From positions 1 to 64,000 of the forward strand of contig DASVOS010000003.1 in the NCBI GenBank assembly GCA_036383255.1: a DNA stretch of 64,000 nt, read 5' to 3'. The translations under genes and the position numbers were made by a program. Below the pieces are notes generated by a model, which saw only the letters and a program-made list of their open reading frames with translations, searched no databases and had not been told where the DNA came from. The stretch is from Gammaproteobacteria bacterium. Lineage in GTDB: Bacteria > Pseudomonadota > Gammaproteobacteria > Natronospirales > REEB76. Of this stretch, positions 49,496 to 58,437 are shown in pieces; within the stretch, counting starts at the first letter, position 1; each line of letters begins with the position of its first letter.

Positions 49496-49968
49496 CCCAG
49501 GTCTACGTCGGCATCGGCAGCAACGTGCAGCCGGAACAGCACGTGGCCAAGGCGGTGGAACTGATGCGCGCCCGCTTCGGCCGGGTCAGCCTCTCGCCCA
49601 TCTACAGGAACAAGGCCGTGGGCTTCGAGGGGGACGACTTCCTCAACGCCGTGGCGGGCTTCGAGACCGGCCTCCCGGTGGCGGAGCTCAAGACCGCCTT
49701 GGACAACGTCGAAGTCCTCTGCGGCCGCGAGCGGGGCGCCGCGCGCTTCGCCCCCCGCACCCTCGACCTGGACCTCCTGCTCTACGGCGACCGGGTGGAC
49801 GAGGCGGAGCGGCTGCCGCGCAAGGAGATCCTGAAGTACGCCTTCGTGCTCAAGCCCCTGGCGGATATCGCCGGCGCCGAACGGCACCCGATCACCGGCC
49901 AGACGTTCGCCGAGCATTGGAGCGCGTTCCAGGGCGAGGGAGGCTCACTGGAGGTCCAGGACCTATAG
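49492..49968 (+). CDS. folK: 6-hydroxymethyl-7,8-dihydropterin pyrophosphokinase
   Basis: 158 residues. VYVGIGSNVQPEQHVAKAVE starts the HPPK fold, and RFAPRTLDLDLLLYGD (about 87-102) is the signature with the two Mg-binding Asp. It makes the pterin pyrophosphate for folate synthesis. The start is TTG at 49492, overlapping the folB stop (TTGA). With folB and the pteridine reductase at 56488-57246, three pterin genes lie in this region. Confidence 0.95.
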   Translation: MTQVYVGIGSNVQPEQHVAKAVELMRARFGRVSLSPIYRNKAVGFEGDDFLNAVAGFETGLPVAELKTALDNVEVLCGRERGAARFAPRTLDLDLLLYGDRVDEAERLPRKEILKYAFVLKPLADIAGAERHPITGQTFAEHWSAFQGEGGSLEVQDL

Positions 49969-50078
49969 GGGGCGCGGGGTTTTAGCCGGCCCAAGCGCCG
50001 GATATAAAGGTAAAATGGCCGCTTTCCACAGCCCCTAACTGCGGTCCCGGCACGATGCTGGGCGCTGAGCGCGGAACC

Positions 50079-51236
50079 ATGGACAAGATACGCTTCAACT
50101 ATCCTCACGCCACCGGCCGCGAGCTCGAGGCCATCCGCGACGCCATCGAGAAGGGCCATCTCTCCGGCAACGGCCCCTACGGCAAGAAGTGCCAGGCCTG
50201 GCTCGAGCAGAACATCGGCAGCCCCAAGGCGCTGCTCACCCACTCCTGCACCGCGGCCCTCGAGATGGCCGCGATCCTCGCCGACCTCGGTCCCGGCGAC
50301 GAAGTCATCATGCCGTCCTACACCTTCGTCTCCACCGCCAACGCGGTGGTGCTGCGCGGCGCCACGCCGGTGTTCGTGGACATCCGCCCCGACACCCTGA
50401 ACCTGGACGAGCGGCTCGTCGAGTCCGCCATCACTCCGCGCACCAAGGCCATCTTCGTGGTGCACTACGCGGGCGTCGCCTGCAACATGGAAGTCATCGA
50501 CGCCATCGCCAGGAAGCACGGCCTGCTGGTGCTGGCGGATTCCGCCCAGGCCATCCACTCCACGTACAAGGGCAAGCCGCTGGCCGGCTACGGCGCGCTC
50601 TCGGCGCTCAGCTTCCACGAGACCAAGAACGTCATCTCAGGCGAAGGCGGCGCGCTGCTGGTCAACGACCCGCGCTTCGCGGAGCGTGCCGAGATCATCT
50701 GGGAGAAAGGCACCAACCGTTCCAAGTTCTTCCGCGGCCAGGTGGACAAGTACACCTGGGTGGACGTGGGATCCTCCTTCTTGCCGAGCGAGCTCATCGC
50801 CGCCTTCCTGTGGCCGCAGCTGGAGGACTTGAAGCCCATCACCGCGCGCCGCATGCAGATCTGGGAGCAGTACCACCAGGCGCTCAAGCCGTTGCGCGAC
50901 GCGGGCCGCATCCAGGGACCGACCATCCCGGCGGACTGCGAGCACAACGCCCACATGTACTACATCCTCGCCGGCAGCCACGCCGAACAGGACCGGATCC
51001 TGGAGCACCTGAAGTCCAAGGGCGTGATGGCGGTGTTCCACTACATCCCGCTGCACAGCGCGCCCGCCGGCAGGCGCTTCGGCCGCACCCACGGCGGCGA
51101 CCTCAAGGTCACCGATGACCTCTACGCGCGCCTGATCCGCCTGCCGCTGTGGCCCGACATGACCGAAGGCGACATCGCGCGCGTCACCGGCGCGGTGCAG
51201 GAAGTGCTGGCGCAGCCCGCGCAGCGCCGCGCCTGA
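50079..51236 (+). CDS. wecE: dTDP-4-amino-4,6-dideoxygalactose transaminase (WecE/RffA-like)
   Basis: 385 residues, DegT/DnrJ/EryC1 aminotransferase. LLTHSCTAALEMAA, GDEVIMPSYTFVSTANAVVL, FVVHYAGVACNMEVID, LADSAQ (Asp about 154) and SFHETKN (PLP Lys about 183) match E. coli WecE along the whole length, as does GTNRSKFFRGQVDKYTWVDV. It turns a 4-keto-6-deoxy dTDP-sugar into the 4-amino sugar. It overlaps the next gene (TGATG). ATG at 50055 adds eight residues. No Rml or other wec gene is nearby. Confidence 0.92.
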   Translation: MDKIRFNYPHATGRELEAIRDAIEKGHLSGNGPYGKKCQAWLEQNIGSPKALLTHSCTAALEMAAILADLGPGDEVIMPSYTFVSTANAVVLRGATPVFVDIRPDTLNLDERLVESAITPRTKAIFVVHYAGVACNMEVIDAIARKHGLLVLADSAQAIHSTYKGKPLAGYGALSALSFHETKNVISGEGGALLVNDPRFAERAEIIWEKGTNRSKFFRGQVDKYTWVDVGSSFLPSELIAAFLWPQLEDLKPITARRMQIWEQYHQALKPLRDAGRIQGPTIPADCEHNAHMYYILAGSHAEQDRILEHLKSKGVMAVFHYIPLHSAPAGRRFGRTHGGDLKVTDDLYARLIRLPLWPDMTEGDIARVTGAVQEVLAQPAQRRA

Positions 51237-52213
51237 TGGCTGCGCCCCGCACCCGCAAGGCCGCGCTGCCGCACACCGCGCCGGTGGCGCTCTCGGTGGT
51301 GGTGCCGGTGTACATGAACCGCGGCGGCCTGGAGGAGTTCTTCCGCCGCGTGAAGCCGGTGCTGGAGGCCGTGACCCGGCACTGGGAAGTCATCATGGTG
51401 GATGACGGCAGCACCGACGGCAGCTATACGGTGCTGCAGAAGCTGCGCGCCGCCGAACCGCGCGTGAAGCTCATCCAGTTCGGCCACAACCACGGCCAGC
51501 ATCACGCCATCCTCTGCGGCCTGCAGCATAGCCGCGGCGATGCCGTCATCACCCTCGACGACGACCTGCAGAACCCGCCGGAGGAGATCCCGCGCTTCCT
51601 CGCGGCGCTGGCCGAGGGCCATCACATCGTCATCGGCCGCATCGCCGAGAAGAAGAAGCACGGCTGGTTCAGGAACCTCGGCAGCCGCTCGGTCCAGGCC
51701 ATGACCAACATGATCCTGGGGAAGCCCAAGCACCTCAGGTTCTCCAGCTACCGGGCCTTCTCGCGCGAGGCGGTGGATGCCATCGCCGCCTATAAGGGCG
51801 TGCATCCCTACCTGCCGGCGCTGATCCTGGGCTCGGTGCCTACGGAATCCATCGTCAACATCGACGTGCGCCACGACCCGCGGCACCACGGCCGCAGCAC
51901 CTACACCCTGCGCAAGCTGGTCAAGCTGGCCTCGTACCTGCTCATCAACCACTCCTTCATCCCGCTGCGCCTCATGATCTACTGGGGCATGCTGGTGAGC
52001 CTGGGGAGCCTGGCCTTCGCGGTGTACGTGATCGTGCGGGCGCTGTTCTGGCAGCACACCGGCGTCATGGGCTGGCCGTCGCTGGCGGTGCTGATCTCGT
52101 TCTTCTCCGGCAACATCCTCCTCGCCCTGGGCGTGCTCGGCGAGTACATCGGCCGCCTGGTGCAGGAATCCGCCACCAACCTGCAGTTCTATATATTCCG
52201 CAAGGAGCTCTGA
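51236..52213 (+). CDS. GT2 polyprenyl-phosphate glycosyltransferase (ArnC/GtrB-like)
   Basis: 325 residues. GT-A domain: LSVVVPVYMNRGGLEEFF, VIMVDDGSTDGSY (DxD-like), GHNHGQHHAILCGL, ITLDDDLQNPPEEIPRFL (metal-binding DDD). Two C-terminal membrane helices follow (about 240-262 and 275-300), with LLALGVLGEYIGRLVQE, the ArnC/GtrB/DPM1 ending. It loads a sugar, probably the WecE product, on undecaprenyl phosphate at the inner face of the membrane. Confidence 0.9.
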   Translation: MAAPRTRKAALPHTAPVALSVVVPVYMNRGGLEEFFRRVKPVLEAVTRHWEVIMVDDGSTDGSYTVLQKLRAAEPRVKLIQFGHNHGQHHAILCGLQHSRGDAVITLDDDLQNPPEEIPRFLAALAEGHHIVIGRIAEKKKHGWFRNLGSRSVQAMTNMILGKPKHLRFSSYRAFSREAVDAIAAYKGVHPYLPALILGSVPTESIVNIDVRHDPRHHGRSTYTLRKLVKLASYLLINHSFIPLRLMIYWGMLVSLGSLAFAVYVIVRALFWQHTGVMGWPSLAVLISFFSGNILLALGVLGEYIGRLVQESATNLQFYIFRKEL

Positions 52214-52216
52214 TCC

Positions 52217-53179
52217 ATGGGCGGTAAGCGGCTCGCCGGCAAGGTGTTGCGGGTGCTGGTGAGCCTCGCCATGGTGGGCGGCATCTTCTACCTTGCGCGC
52301 AAGTACGACGTGGCGAGCGCCTTCAGGGACACCGATCCCTTGTTCATCGCGCTCGGCATCGCGAGCTACCTCGGCGGCCAGCTGGTGGCGGCGGTGCGCT
52401 GGCACAGGCTCTTGCACAAGAGCGGCTTCCGGCCGGCGTTCCTGGCGGTGCTGCGGGCCAACACCATCGGCATGTACAGCAGCAACTTCCTGCCCGGTGT
52501 GGCGGGCGGCGACCTGGTGCGGCCCCTGGCCCTGTATGGCGCCGCCTCGGCCCACAAGCCGCAGCTCTATGCCAGCGTGGTGTTCGAGCGCCTCTGTGGC
52601 ATCGGCTCCATCGTGCTGTTGGCCACCGTGGGCGGTGCCTGGCTGGGGGTCAACCGCGGGGATTGGCGTTATCTCACGGTGGCGGGCGTGATCCTGGCGG
52701 CGATCCTGGCGGCACTCTGGCTGGTGCAGCTTGCCCGGCATGCGCGGCTCAAGGGCGGGTCGCGCATCGTGCGCCTGCTGCGCGCGCTCAAGGAGGGCAG
52801 TGACCACCTGATGCGCTATGCGCTCGCGCCCGGCACCGTGCTCATGGTGCTGGCCTATAGCGTGCTGTTCCAGATGGGCTATATCCTCATGTTCTGGTGC
52901 TTCCTCACGAGCCTGGGGGGCCATGCCTCTCTGTTCTCGGTGGTGCTGGCGGCGCCGCTCGCCTGGCTGGCGTCCATGACGCCCATCTCCCTGAACGGCT
53001 TGGGCGTGCGCGAGGGCGCGCTCATCGTGGTGCTGATGCAGCTCGGCGTACCGCGCGCAGCAGTCACCGGCGCGGCGCTCCTCGGTCTCGTGCCGCTGTT
53101 CCTGGTCTCGGCCCTGGGCGCGCTCTGGTCCCTCAAGATCTTCAGCCGCTTCGGCGCGCATGCCCGGGCGGAGGACTGA
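52217..53179 (+). CDS. Flippase-like (LPG synthase TM/YbhN) membrane protein
   Basis: 320 residues, about eight helices, the integral membrane domain shared with MprF. RANTIGMYSSNFLPGVAGGD (about 75-94), DLVRPLALY and SLNGLGVREGALIVVLMQLG are family blocks. Such proteins without the lysyl-transferase half are proposed to move lipids or polyprenyl sugars. Between the GT2 enzyme and the GT-C-like proteins it may flip the polyprenyl-phosphate sugar; that is inference. Confidence 0.85.
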   Translation: MGGKRLAGKVLRVLVSLAMVGGIFYLARKYDVASAFRDTDPLFIALGIASYLGGQLVAAVRWHRLLHKSGFRPAFLAVLRANTIGMYSSNFLPGVAGGDLVRPLALYGAASAHKPQLYASVVFERLCGIGSIVLLATVGGAWLGVNRGDWRYLTVAGVILAAILAALWLVQLARHARLKGGSRIVRLLRALKEGSDHLMRYALAPGTVLMVLAYSVLFQMGYILMFWCFLTSLGGHASLFSVVLAAPLAWLASMTPISLNGLGVREGALIVVLMQLGVPRAAVTGAALLGLVPLFLVSALGALWSLKIFSRFGAHARAED

Positions 53180-53180
53180 C

Positions 53181-54644
53181 ATGTCGAACGTCTTCGCGCT
53201 CACCGACTTCCGCGCGTTCCTGGTCCGGCGCTTCGGGGCCGTGATCGTGACATGCTTCATCGTGCTGTGTACCGTCGGCATGGTGTATTACGTGTACTTC
53301 GCGGCTCCCGACAGCATCACGCGCGACGAGTGGAAGTTCATGCCGGTGCTGCGGCACTGGTACTCCGGGCAGCTGACCTTGTCCGACATCTGGGACACCA
53401 ACTCGCCGGGTTCAGAGCACCGTACTCCGGCTTTCCGGCTCTACTTCATCGCCAACGCGGCACTGTTCGGGCTGGACGTCAGGCTCGGTTGTTACATCGG
53501 CGTACTCGCCCTGGGCTTGCTCGCCCTGTGCCTATACCGGCATTTCATCCGCTCCGGCACGGCTGCCCCGGAGACTTTCGATCATCTTGCGTTCATCCCC
53601 GTGGCATTGGGCGTCTTCAGTTTCGCGCAGTCACATTTCTACACCTACGACTTGCTCGCGATGTTCGCCATCGTGGGCACCTTCTGGTTCGTCGCCTTGT
53701 GGACCGCGATGGACTCCAGGCTGCGCACTCCCCAGCCGTGGTGGCGCTATGCCGGGCTGATGGTGAGCATGGTGCTGGCACTGGTGTTGTTCGGCGCCGG
53801 CAAGGGGCCGGCGATAGTCCTGGCCACCCTGGTGATGATCGTATCGCTTGCGGTACAGGCGGAGGGCGGCAAGGGCACCGGGTTCCGGATGCTGGCCTGG
53901 ATGGGCGCAGCGCTGCTGGCAGCGGAGTCCATCTACTGGTATGGCGGGGCAGGCAAGATGGACTCCGGCATGCTGGGAAGCTTCATCGGCAGGATCTCGG
54001 ACGACCCGCTCGGGGCTGCCGAATATGTATTGCATGCCCTCGGCGCCAGCGTCGTGATCGACGTGGGCCTTCAGAGGCTCGCCGTCGGGACGGACACGGT
54101 GGGTCTGGCGGTGCTGGCGTTCAGCTTGCTGGCGCTCTATCTCTATCTGCGCATGCGCCTATATCGCCAGAGCCTGGTGCCGCTGACCATGGCGTTGTTC
54201 GTCGGCGGGTACCTCGGCGAGCTTCTCATCGCCCGTTTCGGCCGGGGCACGGAGAACGGCGCCGCGCCACGCTACGTGTTCACCGACCATCTCCTGGCCG
54301 TGGCCTGCCTCTTCGTGTGCGCCATGGCGCTGCGCCGGCTCCATGCCGCGGGCAGGCGGCGGTTGTCCGCGGGCCTGCTGGCCTTGCTCGTGCTCGGCGT
54401 GGCATCGCTGGAAGGCTACAACCTTTCAGTGGATCTCGATGGCTTGAGCGCTCACAAGCGCTCGCAGGACCGGGCGGTCGCGATCGCGAAGGCACGCCTT
54501 GCCGGCGCCAGTACGCCCTATCCCCGCTGGTACTGCCCTAGCCCGAGAGTCTGTGACGAAGGAGTCAGGTTCCTCGCGGCACATCGCCTCAGCTTCTTCC
54601 ACGAGCCGCGGGGCAAGCGGCATCCGCGCCACCGAAAACCTTAG
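53181..54644 (+). CDS. Large membrane protein, probable GT-C glycosyltransferase
   Basis: 487 residues with about 11 helices. After the first helix is a periplasmic loop with ITRDEWKFMPVLRHWYSGQL (about 52-71), where an acidic DE pair sits as in GT-C enzymes (RDEW), then IWDTNSPGSEHRTPAFRLYF. I do not recognise the family by name. The ATG at 53181 has GAGGA upstream; 53160 adds seven residues. It ends tail-to-tail with the next gene, four bases overlapping. Confidence 0.75.
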   Translation: MSNVFALTDFRAFLVRRFGAVIVTCFIVLCTVGMVYYVYFAAPDSITRDEWKFMPVLRHWYSGQLTLSDIWDTNSPGSEHRTPAFRLYFIANAALFGLDVRLGCYIGVLALGLLALCLYRHFIRSGTAAPETFDHLAFIPVALGVFSFAQSHFYTYDLLAMFAIVGTFWFVALWTAMDSRLRTPQPWWRYAGLMVSMVLALVLFGAGKGPAIVLATLVMIVSLAVQAEGGKGTGFRMLAWMGAALLAAESIYWYGGAGKMDSGMLGSFIGRISDDPLGAAEYVLHALGASVVIDVGLQRLAVGTDTVGLAVLAFSLLALYLYLRMRLYRQSLVPLTMALFVGGYLGELLIARFGRGTENGAAPRYVFTDHLLAVACLFVCAMALRRLHAAGRRRLSAGLLALLVLGVASLEGYNLSVDLDGLSAHKRSQDRAVAIAKARLAGASTPYPRWYCPSPRVCDEGVRFLAAHRLSFFHEPRGKRHPRHRKP

Positions 54645-56353
54645 TTTTCGTCGTCGTCATCGTCCTGCTCATCGCTCTCCTGGGCATCATCAGGGCCCTT
54701 GGTCACTATCTTGGGTAGGGCCTTGCCCGACGCAGGACCGGCGATGTGCACCTCGAAGAGGTTGAGGTGGTAGTCACGCATGATCTCCTGCCCTGCAAGG
54801 GCGAGCGAGTAATGTTCCACGAAATATTGCTGCAGGTTCTCGAGCCGGTGCAGGGTCGTGAAGACGTAGACCGGCTGGCCTTTTATCAGGGCATCGGCCA
54901 GGGACCGGGTGCCGGTGTAATGCTCCAGGTTGTCCAGGGTATAGGGGGCGAGCTGCATGGAACCCAATGAGTACAAGTCTGGATCGCAGGCCGGGCCCTT
55001 GTCTCCAGGATGATAGAGGTTCCGGTATGGGAACCTTCCCCATATCACCAGCAGCCTTTGATGGGATACCTGGCAGACCTCCCGTGCAAACCGCGCTGTC
55101 GGGCTCGCCTTCGGATTGAAGGCATGCACCACCATCGGGGTGGCGAGGAGCACCAGGCCGGCGACGCCGGCGAGATGCATGCGCCAGCGGGTCTCGGGAG
55201 CGAAAGCCATCAGCGACAGGACCGATATCGCCGCCAGCGGGGGTATGTAGACGCGCGTGACGCCGCCCCGGCCCAGCAAATAGAGCACGCCCATGCCCAG
55301 CAGGAAGAGGCCGAACGCCGCTGCCGTCCGCGGATCCCTGCGGAAGTTCAACAGCACCAGCAGAGGGATCAGCCAGAACAGCTTCTTGAACTGGTCCCTG
55401 TCGAAATTGCGGAGTACGTGAGGATACTTCCTGGCGTTCAGGTCGAGGCGCTCCTGCCACGGGAGGCCTGCCAGGATCCTGGAGAACGCCGCTCCGTCGA
55501 AGACACGGGTGTCCTGGTAGAACCACTGCTGGATCAGCTGGATGTCGTTCCTGCTGATCTTGGACCCCTCCAGGCTCTCCGGGTGCAGGGAGAAATACTT
55601 CCCGGCCCTGTAGTCCGTGAACTGCACCCGCACGGGATTGATGTCGCGGAACGGTTTCCACTCGTCGGATGAGTAATACGCCTTGTTCGCGACGTAGGCG
55701 GACGACAAAAGCACGAGCATCGCTGCGGCGAACAGCGCGGTGCGCCTGAACCGCTCACCCGAGAACGCGGCGCGGGAAGGCAACAGGCGTGGTACCGCCA
55801 GCAGCAGCGGGCAGGCGACGCCCAGCACGAAGACGAACTCGGTCATCCGCACGATGCTCGCCAGGAACAGCAGCGCACCCGCCAGGGACAAGGTCACCAG
55901 GGAGTGGGACTCCCGCCAGGCCACGAAGACCGCCAGGCCTGCGATGGCGACATAGCCCGCCACGATCGTGAACTGGGGGACGACGAGCACCGGGGAATAC
56001 ATCAGCAGCAGTATCGCGGCGCCCAGCCAGGGGGAGGCGTGCAGCCGCTGCAGGCTCGCGGCTATCGCCAGGAACGAGGCGAACAGGAGACCGTAGGTGG
56101 CGAGCGCATAGCCGGTGACGCCGCCTGCGTCCGGCAGGTGCATCACTATCCAGCCCCAGATGACGTTCGAGAATATGAGGCCCGCGGAGGGATGGGCCGC
56201 GATCCCGAAGCCACCCGAGATCATGGCCATGCCGATGTCGTCGTTGGTGGCCCAGATCTTGTTGGAGGTGAGCATCTCGGCCACCAGTAGCACCAGCGCC
56301 AGCGCGTAGGGCAGCCAGGTGCCGTGGAACCAGGACTTGAAGCGGGGATGCAT
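54641..56353 (-). CDS. Large membrane protein, probable GT-C glycosyltransferase, acidic tail
   Basis: 570 residues from ATG 56353 (GTG 56437 would add 28 residues). About 11 helices. The first periplasmic loop reads NKIWATNDDIGMAMISGGFG, a TNDD acidic motif in the usual GT-C catalytic position. A C-terminal soluble domain (about 440-570) ends in a run of Asp (QDDDDDEN). It resembles the protein at 58438-60186 in plan (TNDD against TNDN) and is a distant relative. The acceptor is unknown. Confidence 0.75.
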   Translation of the reverse strand: MHPRFKSWFHGTWLPYALALVLLVAEMLTSNKIWATNDDIGMAMISGGFGIAAHPSAGLIFSNVIWGWIVMHLPDAGGVTGYALATYGLLFASFLAIAASLQRLHASPWLGAAILLLMYSPVLVVPQFTIVAGYVAIAGLAVFVAWRESHSLVTLSLAGALLFLASIVRMTEFVFVLGVACPLLLAVPRLLPSRAAFSGERFRRTALFAAAMLVLLSSAYVANKAYYSSDEWKPFRDINPVRVQFTDYRAGKYFSLHPESLEGSKISRNDIQLIQQWFYQDTRVFDGAAFSRILAGLPWQERLDLNARKYPHVLRNFDRDQFKKLFWLIPLLVLLNFRRDPRTAAAFGLFLLGMGVLYLLGRGGVTRVYIPPLAAISVLSLMAFAPETRWRMHLAGVAGLVLLATPMVVHAFNPKASPTARFAREVCQVSHQRLLVIWGRFPYRNLYHPGDKGPACDPDLYSLGSMQLAPYTLDNLEHYTGTRSLADALIKGQPVYVFTTLHRLENLQQYFVEHYSLALAGQEIMRDYHLNLFEVHIAGPASGKALPKIVTKGPDDAQESDEQDDDDDEN

Positions 56354-56487
56354 GAGCGCCGCGGCGTGGCCGGAGACGGCCTGCGGCCAGTTGGCAGGAA
56401 ACAGGATCAAGGAGGCCTCCCCGCTTGGCGGTTCCACGATGGCCGCCGGCTTGCCCGCCGTTATTCTAGCGGAGCAGCGCGGCCGGT

Positions 56488-57246
56488 CTACCAGCCGATG
56501 CTGCGCCCGCCATCCACGGCGAGGATCTGGCCGGTGACATAGTCCGCGTCGCGGACGAGATAGATGATCGCGCCGGCCACGTCTTCCGGCGAGCCCTTGC
56601 GCTTCAGCGCCGTGGCCTCGAGTATGGACTTCTTGGTGGCCGCATCCATGGGCGCCTCGGGCCACAGCACCGGCCCCGGCGCGACCCCGTTCACCCGCAC
56701 TTCCGGCCCCAGCTCCTTGGCGAGCGACAGCGTGAGCATCACCAGGCCCGCCTTTGCGGCGCAGTACACCGTGTGCTCCCGCAGCGGCCGGTAGGCGTGG
56801 ATGTCGATCATGTTCACGATGCAGCCGTGGTTCTTCCTGAGATGCGGCGCCGCGGCCTGGGCCAGGAACAGGGGCGCCTTGAGGTTGCTGCCCATGAGGT
56901 CGTCCCAGTCATCCTCGCCGATGCTGCCGAGCGGCGTCGGCCGGAAGCTGGAGGCGTTGTTCACCAGCACGTCCAGGCCGTCCCACTGCAGCGCGGCTTT
57001 GACCAGGGATTCGAGTCCCTGGGTGTTGCCGAGGTCCGCCTGGGCGATGGCAGCGGAATCGCGGCGGGCGCCGTTCAGCTCCTTGGCGAGTGCCACCGCC
57101 TCTGCTTCGGACCTGTTGTAGTGCAGCAAGAGGTTCATGCCCTCCGCATGCAGCGCGCGGGCGGTCACGGCGCCCAGGCGCTTGGCGGCGCCGGTCACGA
57201 GCGCGGTGCGGCCGGCGAGCTTTGAGGTATTCTTCATGAGCATCAT
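56488..57246 (-). CDS. Pteridine reductase-like short-chain dehydrogenase
   Basis: 252 residues, Rossmann fold. RTALVTGAAKRLGAVTARAL carries the NADP-binding TGxxxRxG with the Arg typical of pteridine reductase; NNASSFRPTPLG is the pteridine-reductase version of NNAS, and YCAAKAGLVMLTLSLAKELG holds catalytic Tyr and Lys. GPVLWPEA replaces the standard PG loop. FolM/PTR1-like enzymes reduce dihydromonapterin or dihydrofolate. It breaks the sugar cluster, so its location may be accidental. Divergent from the MidA gene, 14 bases apart. Confidence 0.85.
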   Translation of the reverse strand: MMLMKNTSKLAGRTALVTGAAKRLGAVTARALHAEGMNLLLHYNRSEAEAVALAKELNGARRDSAAIAQADLGNTQGLESLVKAALQWDGLDVLVNNASSFRPTPLGSIGEDDWDDLMGSNLKAPLFLAQAAAPHLRKNHGCIVNMIDIHAYRPLREHTVYCAAKAGLVMLTLSLAKELGPEVRVNGVAPGPVLWPEAPMDAATKKSILEATALKRKGSPEDVAGAIIYLVRDADYVTGQILAVDGGRSIGW

Positions 57247-57260
57247 TAGAGCAGAAATCC

Positions 57261-58427
57261 TTGCTGCCCATCACCCAGAACTATGTTGACCTGCCGCTGC
57301 CCACGCCTGACGCGCTGGCCCACAGCGCGCGGCTCTCGGCGCGCATCCACGAGGCCATACACGGCGCGGGCGGACGCATCCCCTTCAGCCGCTACATGGA
57401 ACTGGCGCTCTACGCTCCGGGCCTCGGCTACTACAGTGCCGGCGCCCGCAAGTTCGGCGCCGCCGGTGACTTCATCACCGCGCCCGAGCTCTCGCCGCTC
57501 TTCTCCCGCTGCCTCGCGCGTCAGTGCGCGGAAGTGTTGGACGGGGTGGAGGGAGGCTCCATCCTCGAACTTGGCGCAGGTTCCGGCATCATGGCGGCGG
57601 ACATGCTGCTGGAGTTGCAGGCGCTCGATTCGCTCCCGGAGGAATACCTCATCCTGGAGGTCAGCGCCGAACTCAAAGAGCGCCAGCGCGCGACGCTGGC
57701 GGCGAAGGTGCCCGGCTTCGCCGCCAAGATACGCTGGCTCGATGCGCTGCCCGGGCGGTTCACCGGGGTCATCGTCGGCAACGAAGTGCTGGACGCGCTG
57801 CCGGTGGAGCGCTTCCGGCGCGCGGCCGGAGATTACGAAGAATACTGCGTGCGCAGTGAAGGCGAAGGTTTCGCCTGGACCACGCGCCCGGCCGGCGAGC
57901 AGCTGGCGGCGGCGCTTGCGGCCCTGGAGACCACGCTGCCGGCACCCTTGGCGGCAGGTTATGAGTCTGAGATCTGCCTCGGCGCCGCTTCGCTGGTCGC
58001 GAGCCTCGCTGCTTGCCTCGCACGCGGCGCGCTGTTGCTCCTGGACTACGGCTACCCCCGCGCCGCGTATTACCACCCCGAGCGCAGCATGGGCACGCTC
58101 ATGTGCCACTACCGGCAGCGGGCTCATGGCGACCCGTTCCTGTACCCCGGCCTCCAGGACATCACTGCCCACGTGGACTTCACCGCCGTGGCGGAGGCGG
58201 GCACTGGCGCGGGGCTGGAACTCGCGGGCTACACCACCCAGGCCCATTTCCTCATGGCACTGGGCATCGCCGGTCTTGCGGACACCGGCATGCGCGCCGC
58301 TCAGCAGGTGAAGCTGCTCACGCTGCCCGAGGAGATGGGCGAGCGCTTCAAGGCCATCGGGTTCACGCGGGGAGTGGACGCGTCCCTCCAGGGTTTCGCG
58401 CTCAGGGACCTGACCCGCACGCTCTGA
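57261..58427 (+). CDS. MidA/NDUFAF7-like SAM-dependent methyltransferase
   Basis: 388 residues. GGRIPFSRYMELALYAPGLG, GAAGDFITAPELSPLFSRCL, ILELGAGSGIMAADML (SAM motif about 95-110), GVIVGNEVLDALPVERF and LLLLDYGYPRAAYYHPERSMG are the DUF185/MidA blocks. The mitochondrial homologue methylates an Arg of complex I; the bacterial substrate is not known. The start is TTG at 57261, with no better ATG before the conserved region. Confidence 0.88.
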   Translation: MLPITQNYVDLPLPTPDALAHSARLSARIHEAIHGAGGRIPFSRYMELALYAPGLGYYSAGARKFGAAGDFITAPELSPLFSRCLARQCAEVLDGVEGGSILELGAGSGIMAADMLLELQALDSLPEEYLILEVSAELKERQRATLAAKVPGFAAKIRWLDALPGRFTGVIVGNEVLDALPVERFRRAAGDYEEYCVRSEGEGFAWTTRPAGEQLAAALAALETTLPAPLAAGYESEICLGAASLVASLAACLARGALLLLDYGYPRAAYYHPERSMGTLMCHYRQRAHGDPFLYPGLQDITAHVDFTAVAEAGTGAGLELAGYTTQAHFLMALGIAGLADTGMRAAQQVKLLTLPEEMGERFKAIGFTRGVDASLQGFALRDLTRTL

Positions 58428-58437
58428 GAGGGTCGCA

